A DNA stretch of 64,000 nt, taken from NCBI GenBank assembly GCA_910576325.1, contig CAJTIM010000017.1, forward strand, positions 1 through 64,000. The letters are read 5' to 3'. Under the pieces are notes generated by a model. It made no database searches. It saw only the letters and a program-made list of their open reading frames with translations, and was not told where the DNA came from. Of the stretch, positions 1-7,763 are shown one piece after another (position 1 is the stretch's first letter; each line of letters begins with the position of its first letter). Origin of the DNA: Clostridia bacterium. Lineage in GTDB: Bacteria > Bacillota > Clostridia > Lachnospirales > Lachnospiraceae. Made by a program: the position numbers and the translations under genes.

Positions 1-2
1 TA

Positions 3-155
3 AAAAACGCCATTCGTCTTGATTACAATAATGGACTGGCAGAAGGAAGCGTGAACAAGCTGAAAGTTGTCAAAAGGATCATGTATGGCCGCAACAGTTT
101 TGAGTTGCTGAAAGGGAAACTGTTGCGGCTTGAGTTAAAACGCAAAATCAACTAA
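3..155 (+). CDS. Transposase, C-terminal end only (cut by window edge), probably ISL3-type
   Basis: An open frame enters from the left edge and stops with TAA at 153-155, giving about 50 residues. It contains NNGLAEGSVNKLKVVKR followed by MYGRNSFELLK. This resembles the conserved C-terminal end of DDE transposases of the ISL3 (IS204/IS1001/IS1165) group, where G-x-x-E-G-x-N-x-x-K-x-x-K-R-x-x-Y-G-R closes the catalytic core. Whether the element is intact cannot be judged because the gene start and left end lie outside the window. No clear terminal inverted repeat is visible between the stop and folA. Family assignment is from motif memory, not a search. Confidence 0.7.
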   Translation, partial: KNAIRLDYNNGLAEGSVNKLKVVKRIMYGRNSFELLKGKLLRLELKRKIN

Positions 156-188
156 CTTCGGAAAGATTCGCTTTTTCATAACATAGGA

Positions 189-692
189 CTATATTTCCTT
201 CGGAGCGCTGTTGCGGTATTTCACAAACTCAAACTCCAAATCATAGTAGGTCTTTTCTCCGCTGCTCGCTTCCACACTCCACTCCGGACGCTCGTCCAGA
301 TTCGGGAAATACGTATCCGCCTCATAAGCATAATCGATCTTCGTAATATGGGCTACGCTGCAGTAAGGAAGAAACTGCTCGTAAATGGCGGCCCCTCCTA
401 TAATATAAACGTCCTCGGCGGGGTATTTTTTCAGTTCATCCAGAACTGCCTCCACATTATGGAAAACCAACGCCCCTTTGGCATCGTAGTCCGGGTTGGC
501 CGTCAGTACGATGTTGGTCCGGTTCTTGAGGGGCAGACCGTTAGGAAAGCTTTCCAGCGTTTTGCGTCCCATAACGACTACCTTTCCCGTTGTCTCTGTC
601 CGGAAAAACTTCATATCCTCGGGGATACTCACCAGTAAGCGGTTTTTCAGGCCGATGGCCCAGTTTTTATCTACTGCTACAATTAAATTCAT
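189..692 (-). CDS. folA: Dihydrofolate reductase
   Basis: Reduces dihydrofolate to tetrahydrofolate with NADPH, regenerating the cofactor oxidised by the neighbouring thymidylate synthase. The 167-residue length is normal for bacterial DHFR. Visible hallmarks are the N-terminal strand MNLIVAVDKNWAIG, the substrate-binding IPEDMKFF segment with the acidic residue near position 26, the NADPH-binding VMGRKTLESFP segment (about 40-50), and the IIGGAAIYEQFLP motif near residue 97. TAGGAG precedes the ATG. It lies about 80 bp downstream of thyA on the same strand, the usual thyA-folA pair. Function and family are secure. Confidence 0.97.
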   Translation of the reverse strand: MNLIVAVDKNWAIGLKNRLLVSIPEDMKFFRTETTGKVVVMGRKTLESFPNGLPLKNRTNIVLTANPDYDAKGALVFHNVEAVLDELKKYPAEDVYIIGGAAIYEQFLPYCSVAHITKIDYAYEADTYFPNLDERPEWSVEASSGEKTYYDLEFEFVKYRNSAPKEI

Positions 693-774
693 ATCAAGCT
701 CCTATTCCGGATCCGCAACTATCCATATGTTTTTGTTCGTTACCGGTCACGGAGTGAACAGTAACTTTTGTTCT

Positions 775-1623
775 TTATACTGCCACAGGAATATTTTTCA
801 CCTGCGGGCCTGTCACATAGTCCTCCACCAGAAGATCCGCCGTGGTAAAGGCATAAAAGTCCGTCACCTCGGGATTCAAAGATACCTTCGGCGCTTCATA
901 CACGGGCCGCTCAATCAGCTCTTTCACAATCTCCACATGCCTGTCATAAATATGGGCATCCGCTATCACATGGACCAGTTCTCCCGGAATCATACCGCAG
1001 GACTGAGCCACCATCATAAGGAGGATGGCATACTGGCACACATTCCAGTTGTTGGCCGTAAGCACATCCTGGGAACGCTGATTCAGGACCATATTCAGGG
1101 TCAGCTTCTCCTCCCCCGGCTTCTTCGTCACATTGTAGGTAGCGCTGTAGGCGCAGGGATACAGGTTCATTTCACTGAGGTCCGCAAACACATAGGTATT
1201 TGTCATAATCCTGCGGCTGTAGGGATTGTTCTTCAAGTCATAGAGCACACGATCCATCTGATCCATCATGCCTTCCTTATATCGGCTCTTCACACCGATC
1301 TGGTAGCCGTAAGCTTTTCCGATGGTTCCCTGTTCATCCGCCCATTCATCCCAGATACTGCTGTTCAGATCGTGAATGTTGTTGGACTTCTTCTGATAAA
1401 TCCAGAGAATTTCGTCCATACAGCTTTTCAAAGCCGTTTTCCGCAGCGTCAAAGCCGGGAACTCCTTTGCCAGATCATAGCGGTTCACCGCGCCGAAGCG
1501 CTTGATGGTGTATGCGTAAGAGCCGTCCTCCCACTTGGGACGCACTTTTTCCCCCTCCGTGCTTGTACCATTTTCTATAATGTCACGGCACATATTGATA
1601 AATAATGTGTCTGCGTAGCTCAT
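775..1623 (-). CDS. thyA: Thymidylate synthase (ThyA, Bacillus/phi3T-like branch)
   Basis: Methylates dUMP to dTMP using methylene-tetrahydrofolate. The catalytic cysteine lies in NLYPCAYSATYNV (Cys157). The dUMP-binding arginines are in NPYSRRI, and the C-terminal end LNPEVTDFYAFT resembles the Bacillus/phi3T ThyA branch rather than E. coli ThyA, whose active site reads PCH. The frame is open for 14 further codons upstream, but the ATG at 1623 (MSYADTLF) is chosen because AGAGAGGCAGGA stands just before it, giving 282 residues. It is followed by folA. The longer start at 1665 has no ribosome site. Confidence 0.96.
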   Translation of the reverse strand: MSYADTLFINMCRDIIENGTSTEGEKVRPKWEDGSYAYTIKRFGAVNRYDLAKEFPALTLRKTALKSCMDEILWIYQKKSNNIHDLNSSIWDEWADEQGTIGKAYGYQIGVKSRYKEGMMDQMDRVLYDLKNNPYSRRIMTNTYVFADLSEMNLYPCAYSATYNVTKKPGEEKLTLNMVLNQRSQDVLTANNWNVCQYAILLMMVAQSCGMIPGELVHVIADAHIYDRHVEIVKELIERPVYEAPKVSLNPEVTDFYAFTTADLLVEDYVTGPQVKNIPVAV

Positions 1624-1756
1624 TCCTGCCTCTCTTTCCATCTTCCGGTATTTCCGGATATGCAAACAGAGGAAGCCGCAAAATAAATTCTCCGGTTTTG
1701 CAGCATCCCCCGTTTTTTCGTCCGTATTTGCCTCTTGATTCGTCTCTTTCCTTAAA

Positions 1757-1810
1757 CTAGTAGTCCGTATCGGAAATCCTTGTGCATATTTCTGAGGTAT
1801 GGACTACTAG
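1757..1810. repeat. Inverted repeat between ferredoxin and thyA genes
   Basis: CTAGTAGTCC at 1757-1766 is exactly mirrored by GGACTACTAG at 1801-1810, separated by 34 bases. Pairing continues inward for two of the next three bases. It lies between the ferredoxin stop and the thyA start, both minus strand. There is no strong T-run on either side, so it is not a classic terminator. It may act on mRNA structure or be a small palindromic insertion. Confidence 0.6.
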
Positions 1811-1836
1811 CTAATGAGACCCTCTTCTATCCGGGC

Positions 1837-2220
1837 TTAACCCTCCACAACCTCCAGTACATCCATAGGACAGGCTTTTGCACAGATTCCGCAGGCAATG
1901 CACTTAGATGCGGTGGGAGAAGTCTCTGCCTTTACCATCAGCCCGAAGGGACAGGCCTCCACGCACTTGCCGCAGCCGGTACACAGCTTTTTATTTACCA
2001 TGTACACACCCTTGGCGTTCTGTGTGATGGCTCCTGCTTCACAAGCCTCGGCGCACTTGCCGCACTGGGGACAGGCCATAGGGCGCACGCTCTTCTTCTC
2101 CACAATCTGAATACATGCCTTGTCCGGATCAAACTCTTTATAGAATGCCTCGGAGCATGCCCGAACACACTCCAGGCAGGCCATACAGGTAGATCCCTTT
2201 TTCATCATCAGTTTCTTCAT
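1837..2220 (-). CDS. Four-cluster 4Fe-4S ferredoxin-like electron carrier
   Basis: A 127-residue cytoplasmic iron-sulfur protein with four cysteine groups: CMACLECVRAC near 12, CPQCGKCAEAC near 50, CTGCGKCVEACP near 81 and CIACGICAKACP near 107. This is room for up to four [4Fe-4S] clusters, as in HycB/CooF/DmsB-type electron-transfer subunits. The partner oxidoreductase is not encoded nearby, so its redox partner is unknown. The start is set by ACGGAGGAAG before the ATG. It precedes thyA on the same strand, with the inverted repeat at 1757-1810 in between. No clear sigma-A promoter could be placed in the 200 bp upstream. Confidence 0.85.
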   Translation of the reverse strand: MKKLMMKKGSTCMACLECVRACSEAFYKEFDPDKACIQIVEKKSVRPMACPQCGKCAEACEAGAITQNAKGVYMVNKKLCTGCGKCVEACPFGLMVKAETSPTASKCIACGICAKACPMDVLEVVEG

Positions 2221-2425
2221 CTTTGCTTCCTCCGTGTTTCGTATAAATGTTCATTGCTTTCTGTTTTTATACGGCCGGTTCAACAGATAAAACAGACCGT
2301 TCTCCGCTGCTTCTAAGTGTACCATTAATAGTGCTATTTCACAACCCAAACTTTCAACAGATTTTTCATGATAAACAGACGTTTAAAAAATGGTTTAAAA
2401 GTGAAAATTTTTTTCAAAAAAAGTG

Positions 2426-2454
2426 TTGACAAATTTATCTGTTTGTTGTATTAT
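2426..2454 (+). promoter_or_regulatory. Sigma-A promoter for tRNA-Gly
   Basis: TTGACA (2426-2431), a 17-base spacer and TATTAT (2449-2454) form a near-consensus promoter ending about 42 bases before the tRNA. The upstream A/T tracts from about 2390 could act as an UP element. Confidence 0.85.
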
Positions 2455-2496
2455 CAATCATGTCGCTGATACAAAACAGCACAAAACAGAATTGAT

Positions 2497-2569
2497 GCGA
2501 TAGTGGCGTAGTTGGTAACGCGCGACCTTGCCAAGGTCGAGACCGCGGGTTCGAGCCCCGTCTATCGCT
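2497..2569 (+). tRNA. tRNA-Gly (anticodon GCC)
   Basis: A 73-nt cloverleaf. The acceptor arms GCGATAG (2497-2503) and CTATCGC (2562-2568) pair fully, and U2569 is the discriminator. The anticodon stem CGACC/GGTCG encloses the loop TTGCCAA with anticodon GCC. The T arm is GCGGG-TTCGAGC-CCCGT. CCA is not encoded. A near-consensus promoter lies upstream and an intrinsic terminator just downstream, so it is its own transcription unit. Confidence 0.96.
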
Positions 2570-2576
2570 CTCAGAG

Positions 2577-2611
2577 AATCTTTCGGTTTTTGCAGCCGGA
2601 AGATTTTTTTA
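2577..2611 (+). terminator. Intrinsic terminator of tRNA-Gly
   Basis: AATCTTTCGG (2577-2586) pairs with CCGGAAGATT (2596-2605) with one G-U pair, followed by a T-run. Confidence 0.85.
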
Positions 2612-2710
2612 TTCCTGATTTAATTCCCCTTAAAATCGGATTTTCTGCCTGATTCTACAACTATCCTTGCGCCTGTTTTCCCTTTGAAAGGCAATCACCT
2701 CCTACATTTA

Positions 2711-2761
2711 TTGATAAAATTGTTCTTTTCGCGGCATACTAACCCCAAAAGCTCAGCTTTT
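2711..2761 (+). promoter_or_regulatory. Probable promoter and palindrome before the rubrerythrin gene pair
   Basis: TTGATA (2711-2716), 18 bases and CATACT (2735-2740) form a fair sigma-A promoter. The palindrome AAAAGCTCAGCTTTT (2747-2761) begins seven bases downstream, where a repressor could block transcription. A peroxide- or metal-sensing regulator would fit the downstream rubrerythrin but is only a guess. Confidence 0.5.
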
Positions 2762-2792
2762 ATAAAGAAACCTGAAAATTGGAGGAATAACT

Positions 2793-3011
2793 ATGTGTCA
2801 CAGAAGTGGTAAACCCTCTGCCATGAATCTGCCGCCGTCCTGTAAGGCCGCAGCGGATCGGATGGAGCAGGCTCTGCGTGAAGAGGATCTGGCTTCCTAC
2901 AAGATCGCACAGCTCACCGGCTCTGCTGTGGATGCTCTTTCCGACGCAGAGCAGCGATTGGCCGGGGAGCTTGGCCGGGATATTGTACTTGTTGCCTACG
3001 AGGCCAAATAA
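2793..3011 (+). CDS. Small protein of unknown function upstream of rubrerythrin
   Basis: A 72-residue protein with a strong ribosome site (TTGGAGGAATAACT then ATG). It has no signal peptide or membrane segment. It is mostly helical and charged in the middle (RMEQALREEDL) with two cysteines near the N-terminus (Cys2 and Cys17). I do not recognise a family. It lies 84 bases upstream of the rubrerythrin gene on the same strand behind a plausible promoter, so co-expression under oxidative stress is possible but not shown. Confidence 0.65.
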   Translation: MCHRSGKPSAMNLPPSCKAAADRMEQALREEDLASYKIAQLTGSAVDALSDAEQRLAGELGRDIVLVAYEAK

Positions 3012-3095
3012 ATATCCTGGTGCAATCCTATAAGCAATACGCCGTACACCGGCGACAGCAAATCATTTCAAACTCAGAAAGGAGTATCCCTATCT

Positions 3096-3701
3096 ATGTC
3101 TATTGATTTTCAGCACAGCGAAACAAGAGAAAATCTGATGCGCGCCTTCGCAGGAGAAAGCCAGGCCCGGAACCGCTATACCTTTGCGGCAGCAGAGGCC
3201 AAGCGTCAGAAGCTTCCGGTTCTTGAGCGCCTGTTTATCTTTACGGCCAATCAGGAGAAGGAACATGCCGAGATATTTTACAACCATTTAAAGCCTCTGG
3301 CCGGAACTACCATTGAGATTGACGGCGGTTATCCCATCGATCTCTATCCCACTATGGAGGAGATTTTGAAAGCCGCACAGCACAATGAGTATGAGGAAAA
3401 TGATCCCATCTACAAGGCATTTGGTGATAAGGCAGCAGAAGAAGGCTTCCCGGCTATCGCCTCGTCCTTCTATGGGATTGCGGCCATTGAGAAAATCCAC
3501 GGAGACCGCTTCGGAACCTTTGCCAAGCTTTTAGAGGACAAGAAGCTGTTTTCCTCCGATACGCAGGAGGCGTGGATCTGTCTGAACTGCGGCCATATTC
3601 ACATGGGTCCCATGGCCCCGGCTGTCTGCCCCATCTGCCACCAGGAGCAGGGATATTTTGTACGGCTTTCCATGATGCCGGTGACTTTGCAGAGCTTATA
3701 A
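3096..3701 (+). CDS. Rubrerythrin-family peroxidase (diiron plus rubredoxin-like domain)
   Basis: Reduces hydrogen peroxide in the cytoplasm of anaerobes with electrons that pass through its rubredoxin-like centre. The N-terminal ferritin-like four-helix domain (about 1-150) carries the diiron ligand motifs: E20 in FAGESQARNRY, E-x-x-H in NQEKEHAE and a later E-x-x-H in AIEKIHGDR. The C-terminal domain (about 155-190) has CLNCGHIH and CPICH, a four-cysteine iron site. Length 201 is slightly longer than classic rubrerythrin. The ribosome site is AAAGGAGT. An unusual 93-bp hairpin follows the gene. Confidence 0.93.
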   Translation: MSIDFQHSETRENLMRAFAGESQARNRYTFAAAEAKRQKLPVLERLFIFTANQEKEHAEIFYNHLKPLAGTTIEIDGGYPIDLYPTMEEILKAAQHNEYEENDPIYKAFGDKAAEEGFPAIASSFYGIAAIEKIHGDRFGTFAKLLEDKKLFSSDTQEAWICLNCGHIHMGPMAPAVCPICHQEQGYFVRLSMMPVTLQSL

Positions 3702-3805
3702 GCTTGAAATATCTGGGAAATTCTTCTATAATGGATATTAATTAGGAACTGGAATAGTCCGGCTAAGAAATGTCAAGTGCTTTTGAAAAATAATTTCTGC
3801 CGGAC

Positions 3806-3898
3806 AGTAAAGTCACAAAGGCGTACGAGAGGAACTTTCATGAGTGCCCTTTCGAATGAAAGTTCTTCTCATTACAGGTGCGCCGAAGTGACTTTACT
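3806..3898. repeat. 93-bp compound inverted repeat (possible terminator or palindromic element)
   Basis: AGTAAAGTCAC (3806-3816) is perfectly mirrored at 3888-3898. An inner 15-base arm (3827-3841) pairs 14 of 15 with 3856-3870, leaving a 14-base loop. GGCG/CGCC extends pairing between the two. Five T residues follow (3898-3902), so it may terminate the rubrerythrin transcript. It is much larger than ordinary terminators and could be a small palindromic mobile repeat. Confidence 0.75.
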
Positions 3899-3943
3899 TT
3901 TTAGTGCCATCGCGCAGCGATTTAAGAATAGGAGGATTTTTCA

Positions 3944-4579
3944 ATGTCACCGAAAAAGCAATATTATGAGAATACTGCGAAAACCATCATTGCCAATCTG
4001 GAAAAACGTCAGATGAAGGGCTGGTACTGCGAGGACAGCGCCGCAGCCGTACAAAAGGTTCTGGAACTCATGCCTGAACACGCTTCCGTCACCTGGGGCG
4101 GCACTATGACCATGGAGGAATGTGGTTTGACGAACGCCCTGAAAAAAGGAAATTACACGCTCATTGACCGCTTAGCCGCCAAAACTCCCGAGGAGAAAAA
4201 GGAGCTGTTCGCCAGAGCTGTCTGTGCGGACTATTTCTTTATGAGCACCAACGCCATTACCCTGGACGGTGAGCTTATCAATGTGGACGGCGCCGGGAAC
4301 CGGGTGGCCTGCCTCTGCAACGGCCCGGATCATGTGATTGTGCTGGCTGGCATGAATAAGGTCGTAAAAAATGCGGAGGAAGGACACAGCCGCGCCCGAA
4401 ATACGGCCGCTCCCATCAATACGCTGCGGCTGAACAAAAAGACTCCCTGTGCTGTAACCGGAAGATGCTCTGACTGTCAGTCTCCCGATTGCATTTGCAG
4501 TCAGATTGTTGTCACAAGAAGATCACATATTCCCGGAAGAATCCAGGTAATTTTGATTGGTGAAGAGCTTGGGTATTAA
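3944..4579 (+). CDS. LUD-domain (LutC/YkgG-like) protein
   Basis: A 211-residue LUD (lactate utilisation, formerly DUF162) domain protein. Motifs typical of the family are VTWGGTMTMEECGL (about 49-62), ADYFFMSTNAIT (about 95-107), NVDGAGNRVACL (about 113-124) and HVIVLAGMNKVV. The C-terminal part has CSDCQSPDCIC, a cysteine cluster that could bind iron-sulfur or zinc. Stand-alone members occur in many anaerobes. LutC acts with LutA and LutB in lactate oxidation, but neither is present here, so the substrate is unknown. AGGAGG precedes the ATG. Confidence 0.88.
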   Translation: MSPKKQYYENTAKTIIANLEKRQMKGWYCEDSAAAVQKVLELMPEHASVTWGGTMTMEECGLTNALKKGNYTLIDRLAAKTPEEKKELFARAVCADYFFMSTNAITLDGELINVDGAGNRVACLCNGPDHVIVLAGMNKVVKNAEEGHSRARNTAAPINTLRLNKKTPCAVTGRCSDCQSPDCICSQIVVTRRSHIPGRIQVILIGEELGY

Positions 4580-4615
4580 ACCCGCATATCCTATTACTTA
4601 ACACAACCAAAAAAG

Positions 4616-4683
4616 AATGTCGTAAAACCTGTGAACTGACCGCTTGGTAATTCGGACAGCCGCATAAAATGTTTTACGACATT
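4616..4683. terminator. Bidirectional intrinsic terminator between convergent genes
   Basis: A perfect 13-base inverted repeat, AATGTCGTAAAAC (4616-4628) with its mirror at 4671-4683, flanked by A6 on the left and T5 on the right, so it can end transcripts from both the LUD gene and the surface-protein gene. The 42-base loop is unusually long. Confidence 0.8.
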
Positions 4684-4709
4684 CCTTTTTGTATTTTCCT
4701 GTTATTCCG

Positions 4710-7643
4710 TCATTGTTTTTCCGCTTTTTTTCTTCGCCTTATCAGGTAGACGCCTCCGCACACTCCAAGGGTCAGTGTCCCTCCAATTGCCCCCCACAGG
4801 ATTGGCTCAGCGCCAATCCCCTTTGACCGCGCCGCCTTGGTATTCTCCCTGTCCACAACCGTCACATTTGCGCCGCCGGGAGCAACCGTATCATAATCCG
4901 AGGCCGGCGTCCGTCCGTCCCCTATCTCCGTTGTCGGATCCGAAGGCATGGAAGGCTCACTCCCTGTCCCGCCGCCATTGCCGGAAGGCGTCGTGATGGC
5001 GGTCGGATTGTTATTGCCCGCACCGGAACGCTGCGCCGCCATTGTCACCTTAAAGGTCAGATCATAAGGATTGTAATTGCGGGATTCCGTCACGGGAAGC
5101 GTAATTACGGCCGATTTTCCTTCCTTGCTTCTGTCCTCTGACATTTTGCAGGACAATACGGTGCCAGAAACAGCCGGCGTGTCGGCAAAAATTTTATCCG
5201 GGTCCGAAACATGAATGTCCCCCAGCTTATATCCTTCCGAAAGCATGGAGTACAGGCTGAATATAGCCGTACCGCCGTATTCCATGGAGGTAGAGGCTGT
5301 CTTTGTTCCCCTGTAATCCGCCTTATCAATGGTAAATGTGGTCTCCACGGCCGGATTCCAGGTATAATTGCCGCCGCTTTTCGGCCTTATAGTTACCTTG
5401 GCTGTCCCCACATTCTGGTTATTGCTCAAAACCATGTTGTATTCCGACGCGGACAATACGTCATTTCCGTCCGACACGGTGATTGTCGGCGTAATCGCAC
5501 GGCTGGTATAGGCATAAGTTCCTGATACCTTCACGGACGGCGTAATGGTCTTCGGCGTAATCTCACAGGGAACTTCCACCGTATTGCTGTACAGCTCATA
5601 ATTGCCGGAAGCTGCCCCTGTTAAAGTCAGATTCACGGTCATCCGGTTCTGCCCGCTTACATCCGGGCTGGCATAGCCTGCGGGTTCCGCCGCAACGCTC
5701 ACTCTGTTTGTATCGGCGGATAAAAGGTTATGAATGGCCAATTGGCCGGAAACATCTCCGCCTGCTCTCGTCTTATCATAGGCCTTGCTCACCCGATAGC
5801 TCCCTGCGGATACGGTGAGCACCCGCCTTTTGATATCTACCGTGCCTTCACAGACAGGTTCATTCCGATAGGTCTGCCCGCCGATAGTTCCATTGTATAC
5901 AATATGAAAACTCTGTCCGCCGCCAACTGCGGGCGTTCCGCTCTCCTGCAGGGTAAAGTGCGCCGGATCGCTGTCATTTCCAAAACCTGTTTGGGCAGTA
6001 ATGGTTCTAATCTTCACAATCTCCGACCACAAATCACCGTAGGAAGCATCCTCCTTAATGGTCACCGCATTGGCAACGGTTGCTTTTGCATCGCCCACCA
6101 CAAACTCCAGCGGCATAACAGACGCAGGAGTAATCTTCAGGCTGGCTCCCGTAAAGGTAATTGCATAGTTGGGATTGTTATCATCCGTCAGGGTTCCCTG
6201 CCCGATGGAATAAGTTCCCACATTTTCTCCGGATGTTCTGCTAAGCTCTCCGGATAAAGGATATTCCTCAATTACATTGGAATAAAAATACGTAAGCTCC
6301 GGATCCGGCTGTCCATAAGACTTGCTTTTTTCCTCTGCCGTCACGGTCACAGGTCTTCGATTGACCTTTACGGAAACACGGACATAATTCACCGGCTGAT
6401 ATTGGGGATTTGTCGGTGTAAAGACTGCATTCAGCGTATTGGTTCCCGCATTTCCATAGGTGCTCATATCCCCGGCCCAGGTAAAGACGCCGGGAACCTC
6501 CTTTCCCGCCCCGTTTACCGCCGAACCGCCGGCAAGCACGCTGTCATCCGGAGAATCTCCAAAGGTTACTTCCACACCCTCGGGCGCCGTAACTTTCAGA
6601 TTCAGCGCGGACGGATCCTCATAAGGATAGTATGACAGTTCAAGGGCATCTCCCAGAAGATCATACTGATTGTCGGCATATTGATAAGTAATGCTTTGAC
6701 CCGAATCAAGAAAAACCGTATATCCTCCTCCAATTGAGCCCTCCGCACCGGCCATGAACAGCTGATCCGGCGCTCCTATGGAATCGGTGTCGCAGTTAGT
6801 TACATCCACCAGGTAATTTTTATCCCCCAGTGTCACAATATTCCACATATGATCTCCGCTTCCGGTGCCGCCAGACATCGCTCCTTCCACGGTATAACAC
6901 TTGGCATCCCAAAGAACAGACAAATCACACAAATACTGAAACGCCTTGGCATAGCCCTCGCACACCACATTGGTCGTCTCGTCCCCGTCAAATACCCAGA
7001 CGGGCTGCCACGGATTGCCGTAGGGAGCCCGGCCGTTCTCATAAACATCCCAATTATAAGAAACCAAATCGCAGATCTCCGTCATATAGCCTTTCAGCTT
7101 TTCATAATCCGTTTTGCCCCGGTATTTCGCCACAATAGCCTTTGCCTTCTGCTCCGCTTCCTTCGCCTTGGTAATCTTCCCGGGATCCACCGTATAAGCT
7201 TCGGCGCCCTGATAATCCTCCGCTACGGTCATGGAAATTGTCATGGTCAATACTCTGCCATCCTGTTCAGGCGTCCAGCTATAATAGCATCCGCCCTTTT
7301 TATCATACCAGTAGAAATCATAAGGACAATCCATAAGCAGATAGGAGAGCGCCCGGTTGATGGTACGTCCTATTTCCTCCTGCGAATTCATAAGAGAAGT
7401 GAAACCGTTTACCGTAACAACTGCGGAAGTTTCCTTTCCCGATGTGACGTTCCCTGCCAAGGTCTTCAATGTATCATATATTCTTTTTTCGTCCTCCGCA
7501 AGCCGTTCCACCCCTTCGTTGCCGCGGGCCGGAGCCTCCTTCGCCTGTGCGGTCATTGTCATGCCGCCGGCGCCGCCTCCAAGCAATGCAGCCGTCAGCG
7601 TCAATAGAATTATGCCCCTTAATATGCACTTCCATCTTTTCAT
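4710..7643 (-). CDS. Large surface protein with transglutaminase-like core and MBG/YDG repeats
   Basis: A 977-residue membrane-anchored extracellular protein. Residues 1-34 form a signal peptide. Residues about 180-300 form a transglutaminase-like fold with a complete catalytic triad: Cys228 (VVCEGYAKAF), His265 (GDHMWNIV) and Asp280 (YLVDVTNC). These could act as protease, cross-linker or peptidoglycan-linked amidase. The rest is made of beta-rich MBG/YDG-type repeats (for example VTVTAEEKSKSYGQPDPEL and YRVSKAYDKT), a Ser/Gly/Pro/Thr linker, and a final transmembrane helix ending RRRKKAEKQ. It is monocistronic, with its own promoter and terminator. Adhesion or wall-protein modification is inferred; the target is unknown. 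Confidence 0.85.
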   Translation of the reverse strand: MKRWKCILRGIILLTLTAALLGGGAGGMTMTAQAKEAPARGNEGVERLAEDEKRIYDTLKTLAGNVTSGKETSAVVTVNGFTSLMNSQEEIGRTINRALSYLLMDCPYDFYWYDKKGGCYYSWTPEQDGRVLTMTISMTVAEDYQGAEAYTVDPGKITKAKEAEQKAKAIVAKYRGKTDYEKLKGYMTEICDLVSYNWDVYENGRAPYGNPWQPVWVFDGDETTNVVCEGYAKAFQYLCDLSVLWDAKCYTVEGAMSGGTGSGDHMWNIVTLGDKNYLVDVTNCDTDSIGAPDQLFMAGAEGSIGGGYTVFLDSGQSITYQYADNQYDLLGDALELSYYPYEDPSALNLKVTAPEGVEVTFGDSPDDSVLAGGSAVNGAGKEVPGVFTWAGDMSTYGNAGTNTLNAVFTPTNPQYQPVNYVRVSVKVNRRPVTVTAEEKSKSYGQPDPELTYFYSNVIEEYPLSGELSRTSGENVGTYSIGQGTLTDDNNPNYAITFTGASLKITPASVMPLEFVVGDAKATVANAVTIKEDASYGDLWSEIVKIRTITAQTGFGNDSDPAHFTLQESGTPAVGGGQSFHIVYNGTIGGQTYRNEPVCEGTVDIKRRVLTVSAGSYRVSKAYDKTRAGGDVSGQLAIHNLLSADTNRVSVAAEPAGYASPDVSGQNRMTVNLTLTGAASGNYELYSNTVEVPCEITPKTITPSVKVSGTYAYTSRAITPTITVSDGNDVLSASEYNMVLSNNQNVGTAKVTIRPKSGGNYTWNPAVETTFTIDKADYRGTKTASTSMEYGGTAIFSLYSMLSEGYKLGDIHVSDPDKIFADTPAVSGTVLSCKMSEDRSKEGKSAVITLPVTESRNYNPYDLTFKVTMAAQRSGAGNNNPTAITTPSGNGGGTGSEPSMPSDPTTEIGDGRTPASDYDTVAPGGANVTVVDRENTKAARSKGIGAEPILWGAIGGTLTLGVCGGVYLIRRRKKAEKQ

Positions 7644-7712
7644 TCTATCCGCCTCCTATTATTAAAAAGCAGACTGTTCTGCCAACTATTTCGCCTCTCT
7701 GTTCTTACTTAT

Positions 7713-7740
7713 AGTATACCACAATATTCCTTGCACACAA
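7713..7740 (-). promoter_or_regulatory. Probable promoter of the transglutaminase/MBG surface-protein gene
   Basis: On the minus strand, TTGTGT (7735-7740), 16 bases and TATACT (7713-7718), with a TGG extension just upstream of the -10. It sits 70 bases before the start codon. Confidence 0.55.
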
Positions 7741-7763
7741 GCATCTTAAGGATTCTTTCATAA

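Noticed and set aside
496-1605. Long plus-strand frame of 369 codons opposite folA and thyA
   Set aside because: It is antisense to two certain genes, lacks a ribosome site and gives a low-complexity His/Leu/Arg product with no domain.
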